Source of the DNA: Leptospira sp. GIMC2001
GTDB lineage: Bacteria > Spirochaetota > Leptospiria > Leptospirales > Leptospiraceae
Length of the DNA: 64,000 nucleotides
Reading direction: 5' to 3'
NCBI RefSeq assembly: GCF_028462125.1
Contig: NZ_CP115468.1
Span: 3,589,559 to 3,653,558 of the forward strand
Positions 25,372 through 35,384 of this stretch are shown one piece after another; positions within the stretch are counted from its first letter, which is position 1; each line of letters begins with the position of its first letter. The position numbers and the translations under genes were made by a program. Below the pieces are notes generated by a model that saw only the letters and a program-made list of their open reading frames with translations, ran no database searches and had not been told where the DNA came from.

Positions 25372-27327
25372 TTATAACATTGAATATAAATAAGCCTCCA
25401 TTAAACCTTTTCCTTTCACGTCTATGGTTTTTGAAATAAAATACGATTTATCTTGAATCAGCTGAAAAGTATTTTCTGATAGTAAAATTGAATTCGGATC
25501 ACTATTCGATTCCATTCGTTGTGCTAAATTTACAGTATCTCCCCAGAGATCATAAGTAAACTTATGTTTTCCAATCACACCCGCAGTGACCACACCCGAG
25601 TTAATTCCAATGCGAATCTTTAGATCCAGTCCTTCCTGCAATGAAAACTCTTTCATGAATGTTATCATATCTTTGCCCAAGTAAACACATAAATCAGCAT
25701 GTTTGTCTACTTGGTTTGGAACTCCAGCCGCAACCATATAAGCATCTCCGATCGTTTTAATTTTTTCGATTCCATAACTTAATGTTAAATCATCGAATTT
25801 CGTGAATATTTTATTGAGCATTGCAATCAAATCTTCTGGATCTGTCTTTGCTGCAAGTGATGTAAAACCAACTATATCCGCAAATAGGACGGAGGCTGAT
25901 TCAACTCGCTGGGAAATATTGATCTCTCCCGCCTTTAAACGACTAGCTGTTTCTTCCGGAAGAATATTTAATAATAATTTACTTGATTTGGTTTCTTCCT
26001 TATCTAAATCGTCTGAAGTTAAGCGTAGAAAATGACCTAAAATTCTCTTATCTCTTCGGAGTTGTTCAATTTCTTTTTTCATATCAAGTTCACTTAAATT
26101 TTCTTGAGAAGGCTCATACAAAAATTCCTCCTGCTTAGGAAAATCACTTTGAGTTAGATCATCAATTTTATTGGTAACATCCCTAATAGCTACAATCGAA
26201 ATTACTGTATTATGTAATCCACATGTACTATTTTTAGAGTTTCCAATTTCTCCCCATGAACTAAAGCCGATAATCGGTTTCTTCCAAAGATTATGTATAG
26301 CTTTTAGCTCAGTATTCATATAAGAACCAAGTGATCTGGATCTAACAGCACAATTAAACATAAGTATAAAATCGGGTATCTCAGCCTTGATATTATTCCG
26401 AAATGATGACATTTCTTCATATGAATGTTGAATTGTATCCATTGTGTTAGGTGAACAGAAGCGTACAGAGGATCCCTGCGGAATGTCACCTCCATACGAA
26501 ACAGACTTCTCTTCAAAATCCATTTGAATTGCAATTCGCATAACTGTTGATCCATCTTCATTGTGAATCAATAAAGGGAATTCACTTGCAGCAAGCAAAT
26601 CAGGATCAATATGATTTTTTCTGATTCCTTTTCCATTCTGCTTGAACCCGAAGTATCTGGCATAAAAATCTGTGGCTGCAATTCCTTCTATTTCAAAAAC
26701 TTTTCTTCCTTGTGACTTTGTTACTTTCTTGGGGGTTCCTAATTCTTGCCATCCGCTGACAGCTAGTCCATTGATTTGAATTTTTTGTTCATCTAAAATT
26801 AATACGCAAACACCTTTATTTTCAAAGCCTTCACTTGAGACAAAAGGAGGATTTTCAATTTCACCAAAACTACTTGCAATTCCTCCAAATATTTTTAATT
26901 CTTTATCTCGAGCAAGTATTCCGCCAAGCAGTTTCTCGATTTCGAAACTGTTATCTTTGAGTGCAGCAAGAATAAGAATCGATGGTTTTTGAAAGGTTGT
27001 TAAAGAAAAATCTGCGATATTATTACCCATTTCAAACGAATTGATAATTTCATTATAGACCTTTAAACGAAAGTATTGCTTTGGAATATCCAAAAGTAAA
27101 GCGATGATTGCAAATTCTGATTTTCCTTCATTATAAATCAACTCAGCGGAACAGGATCCAAAAATTTCAATATCATAATCATAAAATGGTGTTATAAGCT
27201 CCAGGCTTAAGGATTTATCTTGAATAAATACAAAAGCCAGACTTGCTTTAAAGGAAGCCTTATAAATTTCAACTAATTGGAGTTGCAATTCGTATTTATT
27301 ATTTGCTTTTATGGTTTTTGAATTCAT
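25372..27327 (-). CDS. FIST sensor domain fused to a class III nucleotidyl cyclase
   Basis: 651 residues, with no membrane segment. FIST_N (about 25-200) and FIST_C (about 215-385, FNCAVRSRSLG and GFSSWGEIG) are followed by a coiled linker (410-470) and a cyclase domain (475-640). Metal aspartates are in LFADIVGF (Asp484) and KTIGDAY (Asp528). The substrate-specifying Lys522/Lys524 region and Asp597 in LWGDTVNLAQR favour ATP, so cAMP is the likely product. FIST domains are proposed to sense small ligands such as amino acids. It is divergent from the Rieske-ThDP gene across a 319-base AT-rich spacer. Confidence 0.9.
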   Translation of the reverse strand: MNSKTIKANNKYELQLQLVEIYKASFKASLAFVFIQDKSLSLELITPFYDYDIEIFGSCSAELIYNEGKSEFAIIALLLDIPKQYFRLKVYNEIINSFEMGNNIADFSLTTFQKPSILILAALKDNSFEIEKLLGGILARDKELKIFGGIASSFGEIENPPFVSSEGFENKGVCVLILDEQKIQINGLAVSGWQELGTPKKVTKSQGRKVFEIEGIAATDFYARYFGFKQNGKGIRKNHIDPDLLAASEFPLLIHNEDGSTVMRIAIQMDFEEKSVSYGGDIPQGSSVRFCSPNTMDTIQHSYEEMSSFRNNIKAEIPDFILMFNCAVRSRSLGSYMNTELKAIHNLWKKPIIGFSSWGEIGNSKNSTCGLHNTVISIVAIRDVTNKIDDLTQSDFPKQEEFLYEPSQENLSELDMKKEIEQLRRDKRILGHFLRLTSDDLDKEETKSSKLLLNILPEETASRLKAGEINISQRVESASVLFADIVGFTSLAAKTDPEDLIAMLNKIFTKFDDLTLSYGIEKIKTIGDAYMVAAGVPNQVDKHADLCVYLGKDMITFMKEFSLQEGLDLKIRIGINSGVVTAGVIGKHKFTYDLWGDTVNLAQRMESNSDPNSILLSENTFQLIQDKSYFISKTIDVKGKGLMEAYLYSML

Positions 27328-27491
27328 TGATCATTATTCCGGTCGATTTTTGTATTCATTAAATATCTATTTTTAAACTTTCAATAATCTATGTAATTCA
27401 ATTATATAATCTCTAAAGTAAGATATTTAATATAATTTCTTAGGTATTTAAAAGCAGATAACAATAAAATTATTTAGTTAAATAAAAATAC

Positions 27492-27519
27492 TTGAGTCAA
27501 TAATCTTTTTATTTATAAA
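27492..27519 (+). promoter_or_regulatory. candidate sigma70 promoter for the Rieske-ThDP gene
   Basis: TTGAGT (27492-27497) and TATAAA (27514-27519) are separated by 16 bases, pointing toward 27647. The whole spacer 27328-27646 is extremely AT-rich, so chance matches are easy. It also holds the 10-bp palindrome ATATCGATAT at 27618-27627, just before the GGAG ribosome site, a possible operator. No gene is visible in this spacer. Confidence 0.3.
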
Positions 27520-27646
27520 TGGAAGAAGATTTAGAAAATTATAAATATTTTTTATTATAATGGTATATCTTCAAAATAAATAAGCTTGAATTAAACTAAG
27601 ATATAAAAATTTTACCGATATCGATATTAAAGTCTCTGGAGAACTG

Positions 27647-29593
27647 ATGGATCATAAAATTATATGGCATAAGGTTTTAGAAGATCGTAATTTTCTAAAA
27701 GAAAATAGAGTAATGACTGTATCGGCTGGACATAAACAAGTTTGCCTATCGCATTTTGATGGAGGCTTTCATGCAATATCGAATAAATGTCCTCACCAAG
27801 GTGGTCCGCTAGGAGAAGGCTCAATTGAAAATGGTTTACTGAGATGTCCTTGGCATGGATGGGACTTCAATCCTAAGGGTGGAAATTCAGATGGTTTTGA
27901 TGATGGTCTAGCTGCATATCCAATCAAAATCGAAGGCAATAGTATTTTTGTCGGAATGGAAGAAGAACCGGAACACAAATTAACTGTTTCGGATCTCATG
28001 GCAGAGACTATGGTAAGATGCGGAGTGAATCGAGTTTTTGGAATGGTTGGACATTCAAATCTGGGACTCGCAGATGCCTTTCGTCGATTAGAAGAGCAAG
28101 ATAAATTGAAGTTTATTGGGATTCGTCATGAAGGAGCAGCTTCATTTGCAGCTTCCGCCTATGGAAAGTTAACTGGAAAGCCTGCTGCATGTTTTGCAAT
28201 TGCTGGTCCTGGAAGTACGAATATGTTTACAGGACTCTGGGATGCAAAAGTCGATCGAGCTCCCATTCTTGCACTAACCGGACAGGTTGCAACACAGGTA
28301 GTCGGAACTGGCAATTTTCAAGAAGTGGATTTGGTACGAGCTTTTCAAACTGTAGCCGAATTCAATCATAGAGTGGAGAATACTTCCAAGCACACAGAAC
28401 TAATGATGCTCGCAATCAAGCATGCCATAATAAAAAGAGATGTTTCTCATCTAACATTTCCAGATCAAGTTCAAACAATTCCCGCTGAAAGCTTCCATCC
28501 CAAATCATTGAATAAGAGAATGACCTCATTGAGAATATTACCAGCCGAGGATATAATCAATGAACTAATCAGCAAAATTAAATCATCTAAGAAGCCTACG
28601 ATTATAGTAGGACATGGTGCAAGGTTTAATATGAAAGAAATTATTGGATTTGCAGAAACAATCCATGCACCTGTGATGACTACTTTTAAGGGTAAAGGTC
28701 AGATTTCCGACGCTCACCCTCTTGGTTGTGGCGTTCTCGGTAGATCGGGAACCCCGATAGCTTCCTATTTTATGAATGAATCAGACCTACTGATTGTAAT
28801 TGGCTCTTCTTTTTCTAATCATACAGGTATTACTCCTAAGAAACCAATTATCCAAATTGATTTCGATCCAATGGCTTTGGCAAAATTTCACAAAATCGAC
28901 TTGCCAGTGTTTGGTGAAATTTCCGAAACAATGAAATTAATTATTCAATCCAAAGAAAAATTTGTCGCAAGTCAAATTGACCAAAGATCTGAGATCAAAA
29001 AAAGATGGGAGATTTGGAGAGAAGAAAAAGAGAGAAGATTATTAGAGGACAACAACAAGGGAGTAAGTTCAATTAGAATTTTTGAATCACTTACTAAGCA
29101 TATATCGGACGATGCTATAATCTGCGTCGATGTGGGAAATAATGCCTATTCATTAGGACGCTATTTCGAATGTAAATCTCAGACATTTCTTATGTCAGGA
29201 TATCTGGGTTCCATAGGATTTGCTTTACCTGCATCCTTGGGAGCATGGGCAGCTGTTGGAGATGAACGTCAAATAGTTGTGGTTGCAGGTGATGGGGGAA
29301 TCAGTCAATATCTTGCTGAAATTACGACAATAGTCAAATACAAAATGCCCATCAAAATCATTGTCTTAAATAATAATGAATTAGGGAAAATCTCGAAAGA
29401 ACAACGATCAGGTGGATGGGACAAATGGGCAACAGAACTTGTGAATCCGAATTTTTCTGAATTCGCTAAAAGTTGCGGAGCCTATGGTGAAAGTATTTCC
29501 AAAAATCAAGAAGTCAGTGATGCAATCCAAAGATTATTCAAAGTGAAAGGTCCTGGTCTATTGGAAATCCATTCCGACGTTGATCTAATATAG
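27647..29593 (+). CDS. Rieske ferredoxin domain fused to a ThDP-dependent (pyruvate oxidase/acetolactate synthase-like) enzyme
   Basis: 648 residues. Residues 1-105 are a Rieske [2Fe-2S] domain with CPHQGG (Cys48, His50) and CPWHGW (Cys67, His70). Residues 112-648 are a complete ThDP enzyme: the activating Glu162 in IRHEGAASFAAS, a central domain (about 300-460), and the ThDP-Mg motif GDGG...NNNELGK near the C-terminus. The ThDP part resembles pyruvate oxidase or acetolactate synthase-like decarboxylases. The fusion suggests electrons from oxidative decarboxylation of a 2-oxo acid pass to, or come from, the cluster. The substrate is unknown. GGAG sits seven bases before ATG 27647. Confidence 0.92.
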   Translation: MDHKIIWHKVLEDRNFLKENRVMTVSAGHKQVCLSHFDGGFHAISNKCPHQGGPLGEGSIENGLLRCPWHGWDFNPKGGNSDGFDDGLAAYPIKIEGNSIFVGMEEEPEHKLTVSDLMAETMVRCGVNRVFGMVGHSNLGLADAFRRLEEQDKLKFIGIRHEGAASFAASAYGKLTGKPAACFAIAGPGSTNMFTGLWDAKVDRAPILALTGQVATQVVGTGNFQEVDLVRAFQTVAEFNHRVENTSKHTELMMLAIKHAIIKRDVSHLTFPDQVQTIPAESFHPKSLNKRMTSLRILPAEDIINELISKIKSSKKPTIIVGHGARFNMKEIIGFAETIHAPVMTTFKGKGQISDAHPLGCGVLGRSGTPIASYFMNESDLLIVIGSSFSNHTGITPKKPIIQIDFDPMALAKFHKIDLPVFGEISETMKLIIQSKEKFVASQIDQRSEIKKRWEIWREEKERRLLEDNNKGVSSIRIFESLTKHISDDAIICVDVGNNAYSLGRYFECKSQTFLMSGYLGSIGFALPASLGAWAAVGDERQIVVVAGDGGISQYLAEITTIVKYKMPIKIIVLNNNELGKISKEQRSGGWDKWATELVNPNFSEFAKSCGAYGESISKNQEVSDAIQRLFKVKGPGLLEIHSDVDLI

Positions 29594-29604
29594 AAATCCA
29601 TTTC

Positions 29605-31674
29605 CTAGTTTTTAATTGCGACTTTAGACTTTTCAGCAAATAAAATAGCTGGCTTGTCATTTGGAACCTTTGTTGCAATCACACTAAAAAGCTCGTAGGA
29701 TTTCTCATATTCCTTATTATTAAAATGCTCCAGAGCATTATTAAATTGATTCAAATATTCTAATTTCTGAGATTTCAATTCTGACTTCTCGGCATCTATC
29801 ACTTCATATATGCGGATTGGCTCCATTTTGCCCTTAACTCTTGTAATTCCCAAACTCCTCATTGTCCAAATATTTTCATTCAGTGCGTTCAAAGTGTCAC
29901 TACTAATAATCATGGGAACTCCGTAGTCACGTGTCAAACTTTCCAATCTGGAAGTAAGATTTACAGCATCGGAAATCACAGTCGTATCCATACGTAGCGT
30001 CTCGCCTATAGTTCCGATGATCAGATTGCCAGTATGTAAAGCTGTTCCAATCGCTATCGGTTGTTGATTTTTTTCTTGCATCCAAATATTATAATCATTT
30101 AATTCTCTAAATATATCCAGAGATGCTCTGATTGCATCATCTGGATTTTCGGGAAATAACGCCATAATAGAATCACCGATGTATTTATCTATAAACCCTC
30201 TCTCACGTCGAATCGTTGGACCAACGCGACTTAGATAACCATTTAGAAAACGAAAATTTTCTTCTGGAGTCATTAGTTCTGAAATGGACGTGAAAGATCG
30301 AATATCAGAAAATAATACAGTCATGGTTTTCTCAGATGCATCACCTAATTCTACACTTACGAGATCAGTTTTGCCTAGATATCTAATAAACTCAACTGGG
30401 ACGAATCTCGCAAAAGAGTCAGTCATTCGCTTCTGTAATTCCAATGCATTTTTCTGCAAGGCTTCCTTTTCTCTTTTCAGAATATTGATTCGATCAGCAA
30501 GGGCAAATGAAAGAAGAATCACCTCCAGTGCTGAACCGATCTGAGGACTTATATTTATTATTGGAATATATGGAAGCAGGCCAAAATTTCTAAACCCAAT
30601 CGCAACGACTCCTAATACTAACATCATCCATGCGAATACAAAAAACCGAGCTGCCCTATATCCTTTTTTCCAAGAATAAATTCCCGTTCCTATCAACAAT
30701 ACGGAAGTAAAAACTCCAAGAAATATCGATAGCTGAATTGCGAGTAAATACTTGCCGAGTATAGAGTAAATCATCAATCCAAAAGCAATTGACTCAATAC
30801 CAATAAAAATTTTGAAAAAACGCGGAGATCGAGATTTGAGTTGGAGAAAACTTGCAGCAAACAACGATGCAAATAGTGATGCGGAAGCTACAAAAAAAGG
30901 AAGACTGTGAGCCGCCCACCATAGATTCCAACTCCAGAAAATTTCATGTCCGAATCCCCACATACCCGCTTGAAAGAATCCAAAACACGTTATATAAAAA
31001 ACATAATAAATATATGAAACATCTTTAACAGATAGATATAAAAATAAATTATAGAAAACCATTACAAACATTATACCAAAATAAATACCGTATAAATATT
31101 GCTCTTTATGATCTTTTAGTATAAACGAATTCTGAGTATGAATTGTAATCGGAAGTAACATAGCGCCTTCACTTTCAAAACTCATAAATATTGATAGAGA
31201 CTCACTTGCATCCATAGGAATGTAAAAGAGGAAATTTCTATGTATTAAATCTCTTGATTCAACTTCCTTCCACTTGCCGGCTTGCTTATGAATCAATTCG
31301 CCATCCTTCTCATAATATAAATCTATATAATCAAGAATAGATGTTATTTCCAGGATCAGATTCTCATTTCTATCTAATGAATTGTATAAATCAAAATGTA
31401 TCCAATATCTAGAATTTGTGTAACCGAAATTAGGAGATTTGGAAGGTGATATTCGGAATTCATTGGAGGTCTTTAATGATTTTATTTCTTCGTAACCAAG
31501 CTTTGCTGTCTTATCCTCCAAGAAAATGAAATCTGGGTTTATTGATTCTCCATCGACTTCAATGTTATTGAGTAAATTGGATTTCACAGATTCAGAAAAC
31601 AAATTGTGAATAGGAAAAATTCCAATGAATAAGTAAAAAAATAAACTAAAAGACAGGCTGAACGAACGAGACAT
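29605..31674 (-). CDS. 7TMR-DISM receptor with class III adenylate cyclase output
   Basis: 689 residues: a signal peptide (1-27), a periplasmic 7TMR-DISMED2-type ligand domain (about 40-190), seven membrane helices (about 195-400), a short coil, a cyclase domain (about 440-600), and a helical C-terminus with an EHFNNKEYEKSYELF repeat-like segment. The cyclase has FSDIRSFTS, KYIGDS and ISDAVNLTSR, giving the two metal Asp residues, the Lys and Asp that favour ATP, and the transition-state Asn/Arg. It should convert an extracellular signal into cAMP. It is convergent with the Rieske-ThDP gene and stands alone. Confidence 0.92.
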   Translation of the reverse strand: MSRSFSLSFSLFFYLFIGIFPIHNLFSESVKSNLLNNIEVDGESINPDFIFLEDKTAKLGYEEIKSLKTSNEFRISPSKSPNFGYTNSRYWIHFDLYNSLDRNENLILEITSILDYIDLYYEKDGELIHKQAGKWKEVESRDLIHRNFLFYIPMDASESLSIFMSFESEGAMLLPITIHTQNSFILKDHKEQYLYGIYFGIMFVMVFYNLFLYLSVKDVSYIYYVFYITCFGFFQAGMWGFGHEIFWSWNLWWAAHSLPFFVASASLFASLFAASFLQLKSRSPRFFKIFIGIESIAFGLMIYSILGKYLLAIQLSIFLGVFTSVLLIGTGIYSWKKGYRAARFFVFAWMMLVLGVVAIGFRNFGLLPYIPIINISPQIGSALEVILLSFALADRINILKREKEALQKNALELQKRMTDSFARFVPVEFIRYLGKTDLVSVELGDASEKTMTVLFSDIRSFTSISELMTPEENFRFLNGYLSRVGPTIRRERGFIDKYIGDSIMALFPENPDDAIRASLDIFRELNDYNIWMQEKNQQPIAIGTALHTGNLIIGTIGETLRMDTTVISDAVNLTSRLESLTRDYGVPMIISSDTLNALNENIWTMRSLGITRVKGKMEPIRIYEVIDAEKSELKSQKLEYLNQFNNALEHFNNKEYEKSYELFSVIATKVPNDKPAILFAEKSKVAIKN

Positions 31675-31758
31675 AGAACCTCTTTACATGATAATTCCGA
31701 TCTCACGATATTAATTGAAAAAGATCAAAAATGTAAATAATTTATTGAACTACAAATA

Positions 31759-33417
31759 TTAAAAACGAAGCATATCGCTTTTTCTCAAATCCCGCCTCAA
31801 ATAGTGATCTATAACAAAATTTAAAATTTTAAACATAATTTTTGAAATAAACCTGCCATTCCAAGCGCTTTTTTGAAAATCCAAAAGTGCTTCTCTCATT
31901 GTTGAATCATAATAAAGCATCTCTTTCTGAAATAGAGCTGCATCTAGGGAAATTTTGTTTAGAATCAATTGTTTAACAAGAAACGATGTCCAATGGACTG
32001 CTTCATAACAATCCATAGTTTCATGTTTCCAATAAGGTGACATGCTTTGGTTAGATTCAATAATCTTAAGATTGAATTTATTCCTATTTATCTCAGACAG
32101 GATCGGTACCTCTCTTATTCTTACGCTAAATACAGCTACGAATATAAAATCAGGAGGTGATTTTTTTAAAAAATTTAAAGTATTGTAAATCGTATCTTTA
32201 TTTTCTCCAGGAAACCCAACAATAATTGAGGCGACTGTTGTTAATCCATGCTTTCTACATAAGGAAAGTGCCAAATGATTTTTTTCTATACCTAATTTTT
32301 TATTCATATTCTTTAAAATAGTAGGATCACCAGATTCAATTCCAATTTGGACTTGTATACATCCAGCTTCCTTTAAAAGCAAAACCACGGTTTCATCACA
32401 AAGATCGTCTGCTCTTGCATAACAAGTCCATTTTATCTTCAGATTTTCTCCTATAATAAGATTGCATAACTTAACCAATCTTTGCTTAGGCATTGTGAAT
32501 AAAGAATCTAAACAAACAATAAATTCTATATTAAGTTCGTTAATATAATATTTCCAATCCTCAAATATTTTTTCTGCAGATTTCATCCTAAACTTTGTAT
32601 CATCAAAAAGGAATGGATAGTTACAAAATGCACATCGATAAGGACAACCTCGAACACTTTCATAATAAATAAGATTGAATTTTCTATTATTTTTCACTTC
32701 AGAAAGAGCCCAATTTGGAACTGTAAGCTTATCTAAAGACAACGTATCGGGAACACCGCTAAATAAGAATATACTATGTTGAGTTCTAACAATTCGTCCA
32801 TTCTTTGGAGGGTGAATTTCTTTAAAACTAGATCGAATCCATTCGGCGATTGCTGGCACCAGATATTCTCCGTAACCAATTGCCAAGATATCTAGATCTT
32901 TTTCTCCTTCCCAATACTTGTATATGCTTCCTGCAAGTGCACCACCAATTACTAAACGATTGTGCTTAGTTTTGAATAATTTAATTATAGATTTCAACTC
33001 ACCTAGATCCTTTAGATAAGTTGAGGAGATAAAAACAACTTCGTGCTCTTCGAGCAAATCACTAAACAGTGATTGATTTAAAAAAATTTCATCAAGTGTT
33101 ATGGATGTACATTGGATTTGTTCTTTTTCCAAAAGTGTAGTAAGTATTACTTCGGTTAAGTATGGAGAATCATTTTGATTTTTTTTATTAAAAAAATCAT
33201 TAAACTGATCTTTGAATTCTTTTGTCTTTCGTAAGAATATTTTTTTTATTTCACCGGCAAGCACTACTTCTGCAATAATTGTTTTGATTCGATGCTCCAA
33301 CCATTGATGGCTATCAAATCCAAATTTAGCGAATTGTTTGACGATAAAGCTTTTAGCAGTGGATTTATGATCAACAAGGAAGCTCCCTGTAACAACCAAT
33401 ACTTTGGCTTCTGTCAT
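31759..33417 (-). CDS. B12-binding-type radical SAM protein
   Basis: About 552 residues from ATG 33417; an in-frame TTG five codons earlier is possible. The N-terminal half (about 1-200) looks like a cobalamin-binding Rossmann region (LVIGGALAGSIY, LAIGYGEYLVPAI) without the classical DxHxxG. The radical SAM core has the cluster motif CPYRCAFC and the later IGIESGD and SIIVGFPGE. B12 radical SAM enzymes mostly methylate unactivated carbons or rearrange rings. The product is unknown. It is divergent from the hydrolase-like gene at the edge of the AT-rich biosynthetic region. Confidence 0.87.
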   Translation of the reverse strand: MTEAKVLVVTGSFLVDHKSTAKSFIVKQFAKFGFDSHQWLEHRIKTIIAEVVLAGEIKKIFLRKTKEFKDQFNDFFNKKNQNDSPYLTEVILTTLLEKEQIQCTSITLDEIFLNQSLFSDLLEEHEVVFISSTYLKDLGELKSIIKLFKTKHNRLVIGGALAGSIYKYWEGEKDLDILAIGYGEYLVPAIAEWIRSSFKEIHPPKNGRIVRTQHSIFLFSGVPDTLSLDKLTVPNWALSEVKNNRKFNLIYYESVRGCPYRCAFCNYPFLFDDTKFRMKSAEKIFEDWKYYINELNIEFIVCLDSLFTMPKQRLVKLCNLIIGENLKIKWTCYARADDLCDETVVLLLKEAGCIQVQIGIESGDPTILKNMNKKLGIEKNHLALSLCRKHGLTTVASIIVGFPGENKDTIYNTLNFLKKSPPDFIFVAVFSVRIREVPILSEINRNKFNLKIIESNQSMSPYWKHETMDCYEAVHWTSFLVKQLILNKISLDAALFQKEMLYYDSTMREALLDFQKSAWNGRFISKIMFKILNFVIDHYLRRDLRKSDMLRF

Positions 33418-33471
33418 AATTTTTTTTGCCAAGCTATTCTTATTCTGTCAAGAATTAATCTTGCCTTAGAT

Positions 33472-34464
33472 ATGATTCAATTTTCCTATAGATACAAAAT
33501 GTCCTTATTTAGATTTCTTCAGACCGAAGTATTGGAAAAAGTCGTTGATGAGTTTAGTATTCTGGAGAATTCAAAAACATCACTTCCAGGAATAAATTTT
33601 GAGAAGTTCAATCACGAAAGCCTAATCGAACTAATCAATAAATACGGAATCACAGAAACTTCCGCAATATTTTACAATAAGCTAGTATCGGAATCCAAGA
33701 GTAGTGCTTTTATAAAAAGTATAGATTCATTAGAACCGAACCTATTCAATCTTCCAAAAATTGAAGGAAAATTGCTGATCGTTCCATCAGGCTTTTACAA
33801 AGAATTGCCAGAGTATGCCGGCGATGGATCGTTGATTCGTGAGATCGCAGAAAAATTCAACTTAGAATCTGAATTGATTCCCATTGATACAAAAGGCTCG
33901 ATATCTCAAAATTCTGAAACAATAATTAAATTCTTAAGTCAACAAAAGGATGATAAAATCATAATATTCTCATTAAGTAAAGGTGGTTCAGATTTAATGC
34001 TAGCATTAAAGAATCAACCTTCAATACAGAATAAAATTTTTGTTTGGGTGTCCATTTGCGGACTTTTTAATGGTACTAGACTAGCTGATCAATTCCTTCA
34101 AAGAAGAGGCGTTGGACGCTTAGTACAGGATGGTATTTTCAAATCACTAGGTATTCATAAAAATTTCTTACCAGAATTTTCGCATTCTGGTGGTGTGTTA
34201 TCTAACAGCGAGACATTGAATGTAAAAAACCTAATAAGCGTTATAGGAATTCCCATTGAGTCACATCTGCGGGGCAATTTACTAAAACGATTTCGTACCT
34301 TAGCAACATATGGACCAAATGATGGAATTTCCCTTAGCCTTGATTCCATAATTCCTAATTCTAATGTCTATCCAATTTGGGGTGGAGATCATTATTTTAG
34401 ATTCAAAGGAATTTCTGAGTTAATATATAAATTATTGATTTATATTTCGGAATTGGAGAATTGA
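33472..34464 (+). CDS. alpha/beta-hydrolase-like protein
   Basis: About 330 residues from ATG 33472; the frame extends upstream over the divergent gene, but that would overlap its coding start, and ATG 33499 is also possible. The C-terminal two thirds look like an alpha/beta hydrolase: strand LLIVPSGFY, nucleophile elbow IFSLSKGGSD, a candidate acid in YGPNDGIS and a His in WGGDHYF. The N-terminal 90 residues are helical and unassigned. A lipase, esterase or acyltransferase role is possible. A Rieske oxygenase gene follows after one base, so they are co-transcribed. Confidence 0.65.
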   Translation: MIQFSYRYKMSLFRFLQTEVLEKVVDEFSILENSKTSLPGINFEKFNHESLIELINKYGITETSAIFYNKLVSESKSSAFIKSIDSLEPNLFNLPKIEGKLLIVPSGFYKELPEYAGDGSLIREIAEKFNLESELIPIDTKGSISQNSETIIKFLSQQKDDKIIIFSLSKGGSDLMLALKNQPSIQNKIFVWVSICGLFNGTRLADQFLQRRGVGRLVQDGIFKSLGIHKNFLPEFSHSGGVLSNSETLNVKNLISVIGIPIESHLRGNLLKRFRTLATYGPNDGISLSLDSIIPNSNVYPIWGGDHYFRFKGISELIYKLLIYISELEN

Positions 34465-34465
34465 T

Positions 34466-35380
34466 TTGAATTTACCGTCTTCCTGGTATTATGTTTCTAG
34501 CAGCAGATCTATAAAAAGAAAAAAACTGCACTCCTTCGAAATAGCTCAATATTCAATTGTCCTGTATCGAAATTCTAGAAATTTGATTATAGCTCTTGAA
34601 TCAAGGTGTTCACATCTTGGGACAAACCTCAGTAATGGTTTCATAGAGAAAGACGAATTGGTCTGCCCATTGCACCATTGGCATTTTGATGAAGATGGTA
34701 ATTGCATAAAAAACTCATGCAAAAATAAGAATATTCAATTTAAGCAAACCAAATTTCCAACGCAAGAAGCTTTTGGATCAATTTTTGTTTTCCTTGGAGA
34801 TGATTTTTTTCAATTTCCTATGGTTCCGAATTTTGAAAATTTTATTTTCAAATCTTTACCTAAAGTAAATCTAGAAACCGATTGGTTTACAGTTGGAGCG
34901 AACGGCTATGACACCCTGCATTTATCTATTGTTCATAAACGCGGGTTGAAAGAAGAGCCGATCCTTACTTTTCCAGAAAAGCATATTTTTATCATGGAAA
35001 CGAAAGCATTCGTTGAAGGTAAAAATATATCGGATAGAATTATCAAATTTATTTCGAAGGATTCAATTACAGCAAAGATCTCATCTTTTGGAGGTGTATT
35101 CATAGTCTTAGAATCGAATTTACATACTAGACAAACATTGTTATTGGTCTTCTTACAACCAAATAAAGATAATGTGAATATCATAGCTATAGCCGGGATT
35201 CGAAGAAGTATATTCTTTGTGGATTTTTTTAAGAAATATATTTCAGCTTACTTTTTTAAAAAATTTCTCTTCAAAGATATAAAACCATTGAGTAAAATGA
35301 AATTGAGAATCGAAAATATGAAACTTGATCCAGTACTTAAAAATTATCATAAATATTTACAAAATCTAAAACAAATATAG
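34466..35380 (+). CDS. Rieske non-heme iron oxygenase
   Basis: 304 residues. The N-terminal Rieske domain has CSHLG (Cys48, His50) and CPLHHW (Cys67, His70). The catalytic domain keeps the mononuclear iron triad pattern GYDTLHLSIVH (Asp149, His152, His157). Such proteins hydroxylate or demethylate aromatic rings, sterols or similar substrates and need an electron-donor reductase, which is not in the window. The protein is on the short side for the family. The start is TTG 34466, with GGAG seven bases before and only one base after the previous stop. The PAP2 gene follows four bases later. Confidence 0.88.
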   Translation: MNLPSSWYYVSSSRSIKRKKLHSFEIAQYSIVLYRNSRNLIIALESRCSHLGTNLSNGFIEKDELVCPLHHWHFDEDGNCIKNSCKNKNIQFKQTKFPTQEAFGSIFVFLGDDFFQFPMVPNFENFIFKSLPKVNLETDWFTVGANGYDTLHLSIVHKRGLKEEPILTFPEKHIFIMETKAFVEGKNISDRIIKFISKDSITAKISSFGGVFIVLESNLHTRQTLLLVFLQPNKDNVNIIAIAGIRRSIFFVDFFKKYISAYFFKKFLFKDIKPLSKMKLRIENMKLDPVLKNYHKYLQNLKQI

Positions 35381-35384
35381 ATTC

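Noticed and set aside
33292..33471. Upstream-extended start of the hydrolase-like gene
   Set aside because: It would overlap the 5' coding part of the divergent radical SAM gene; the ATG at 33472 avoids this.
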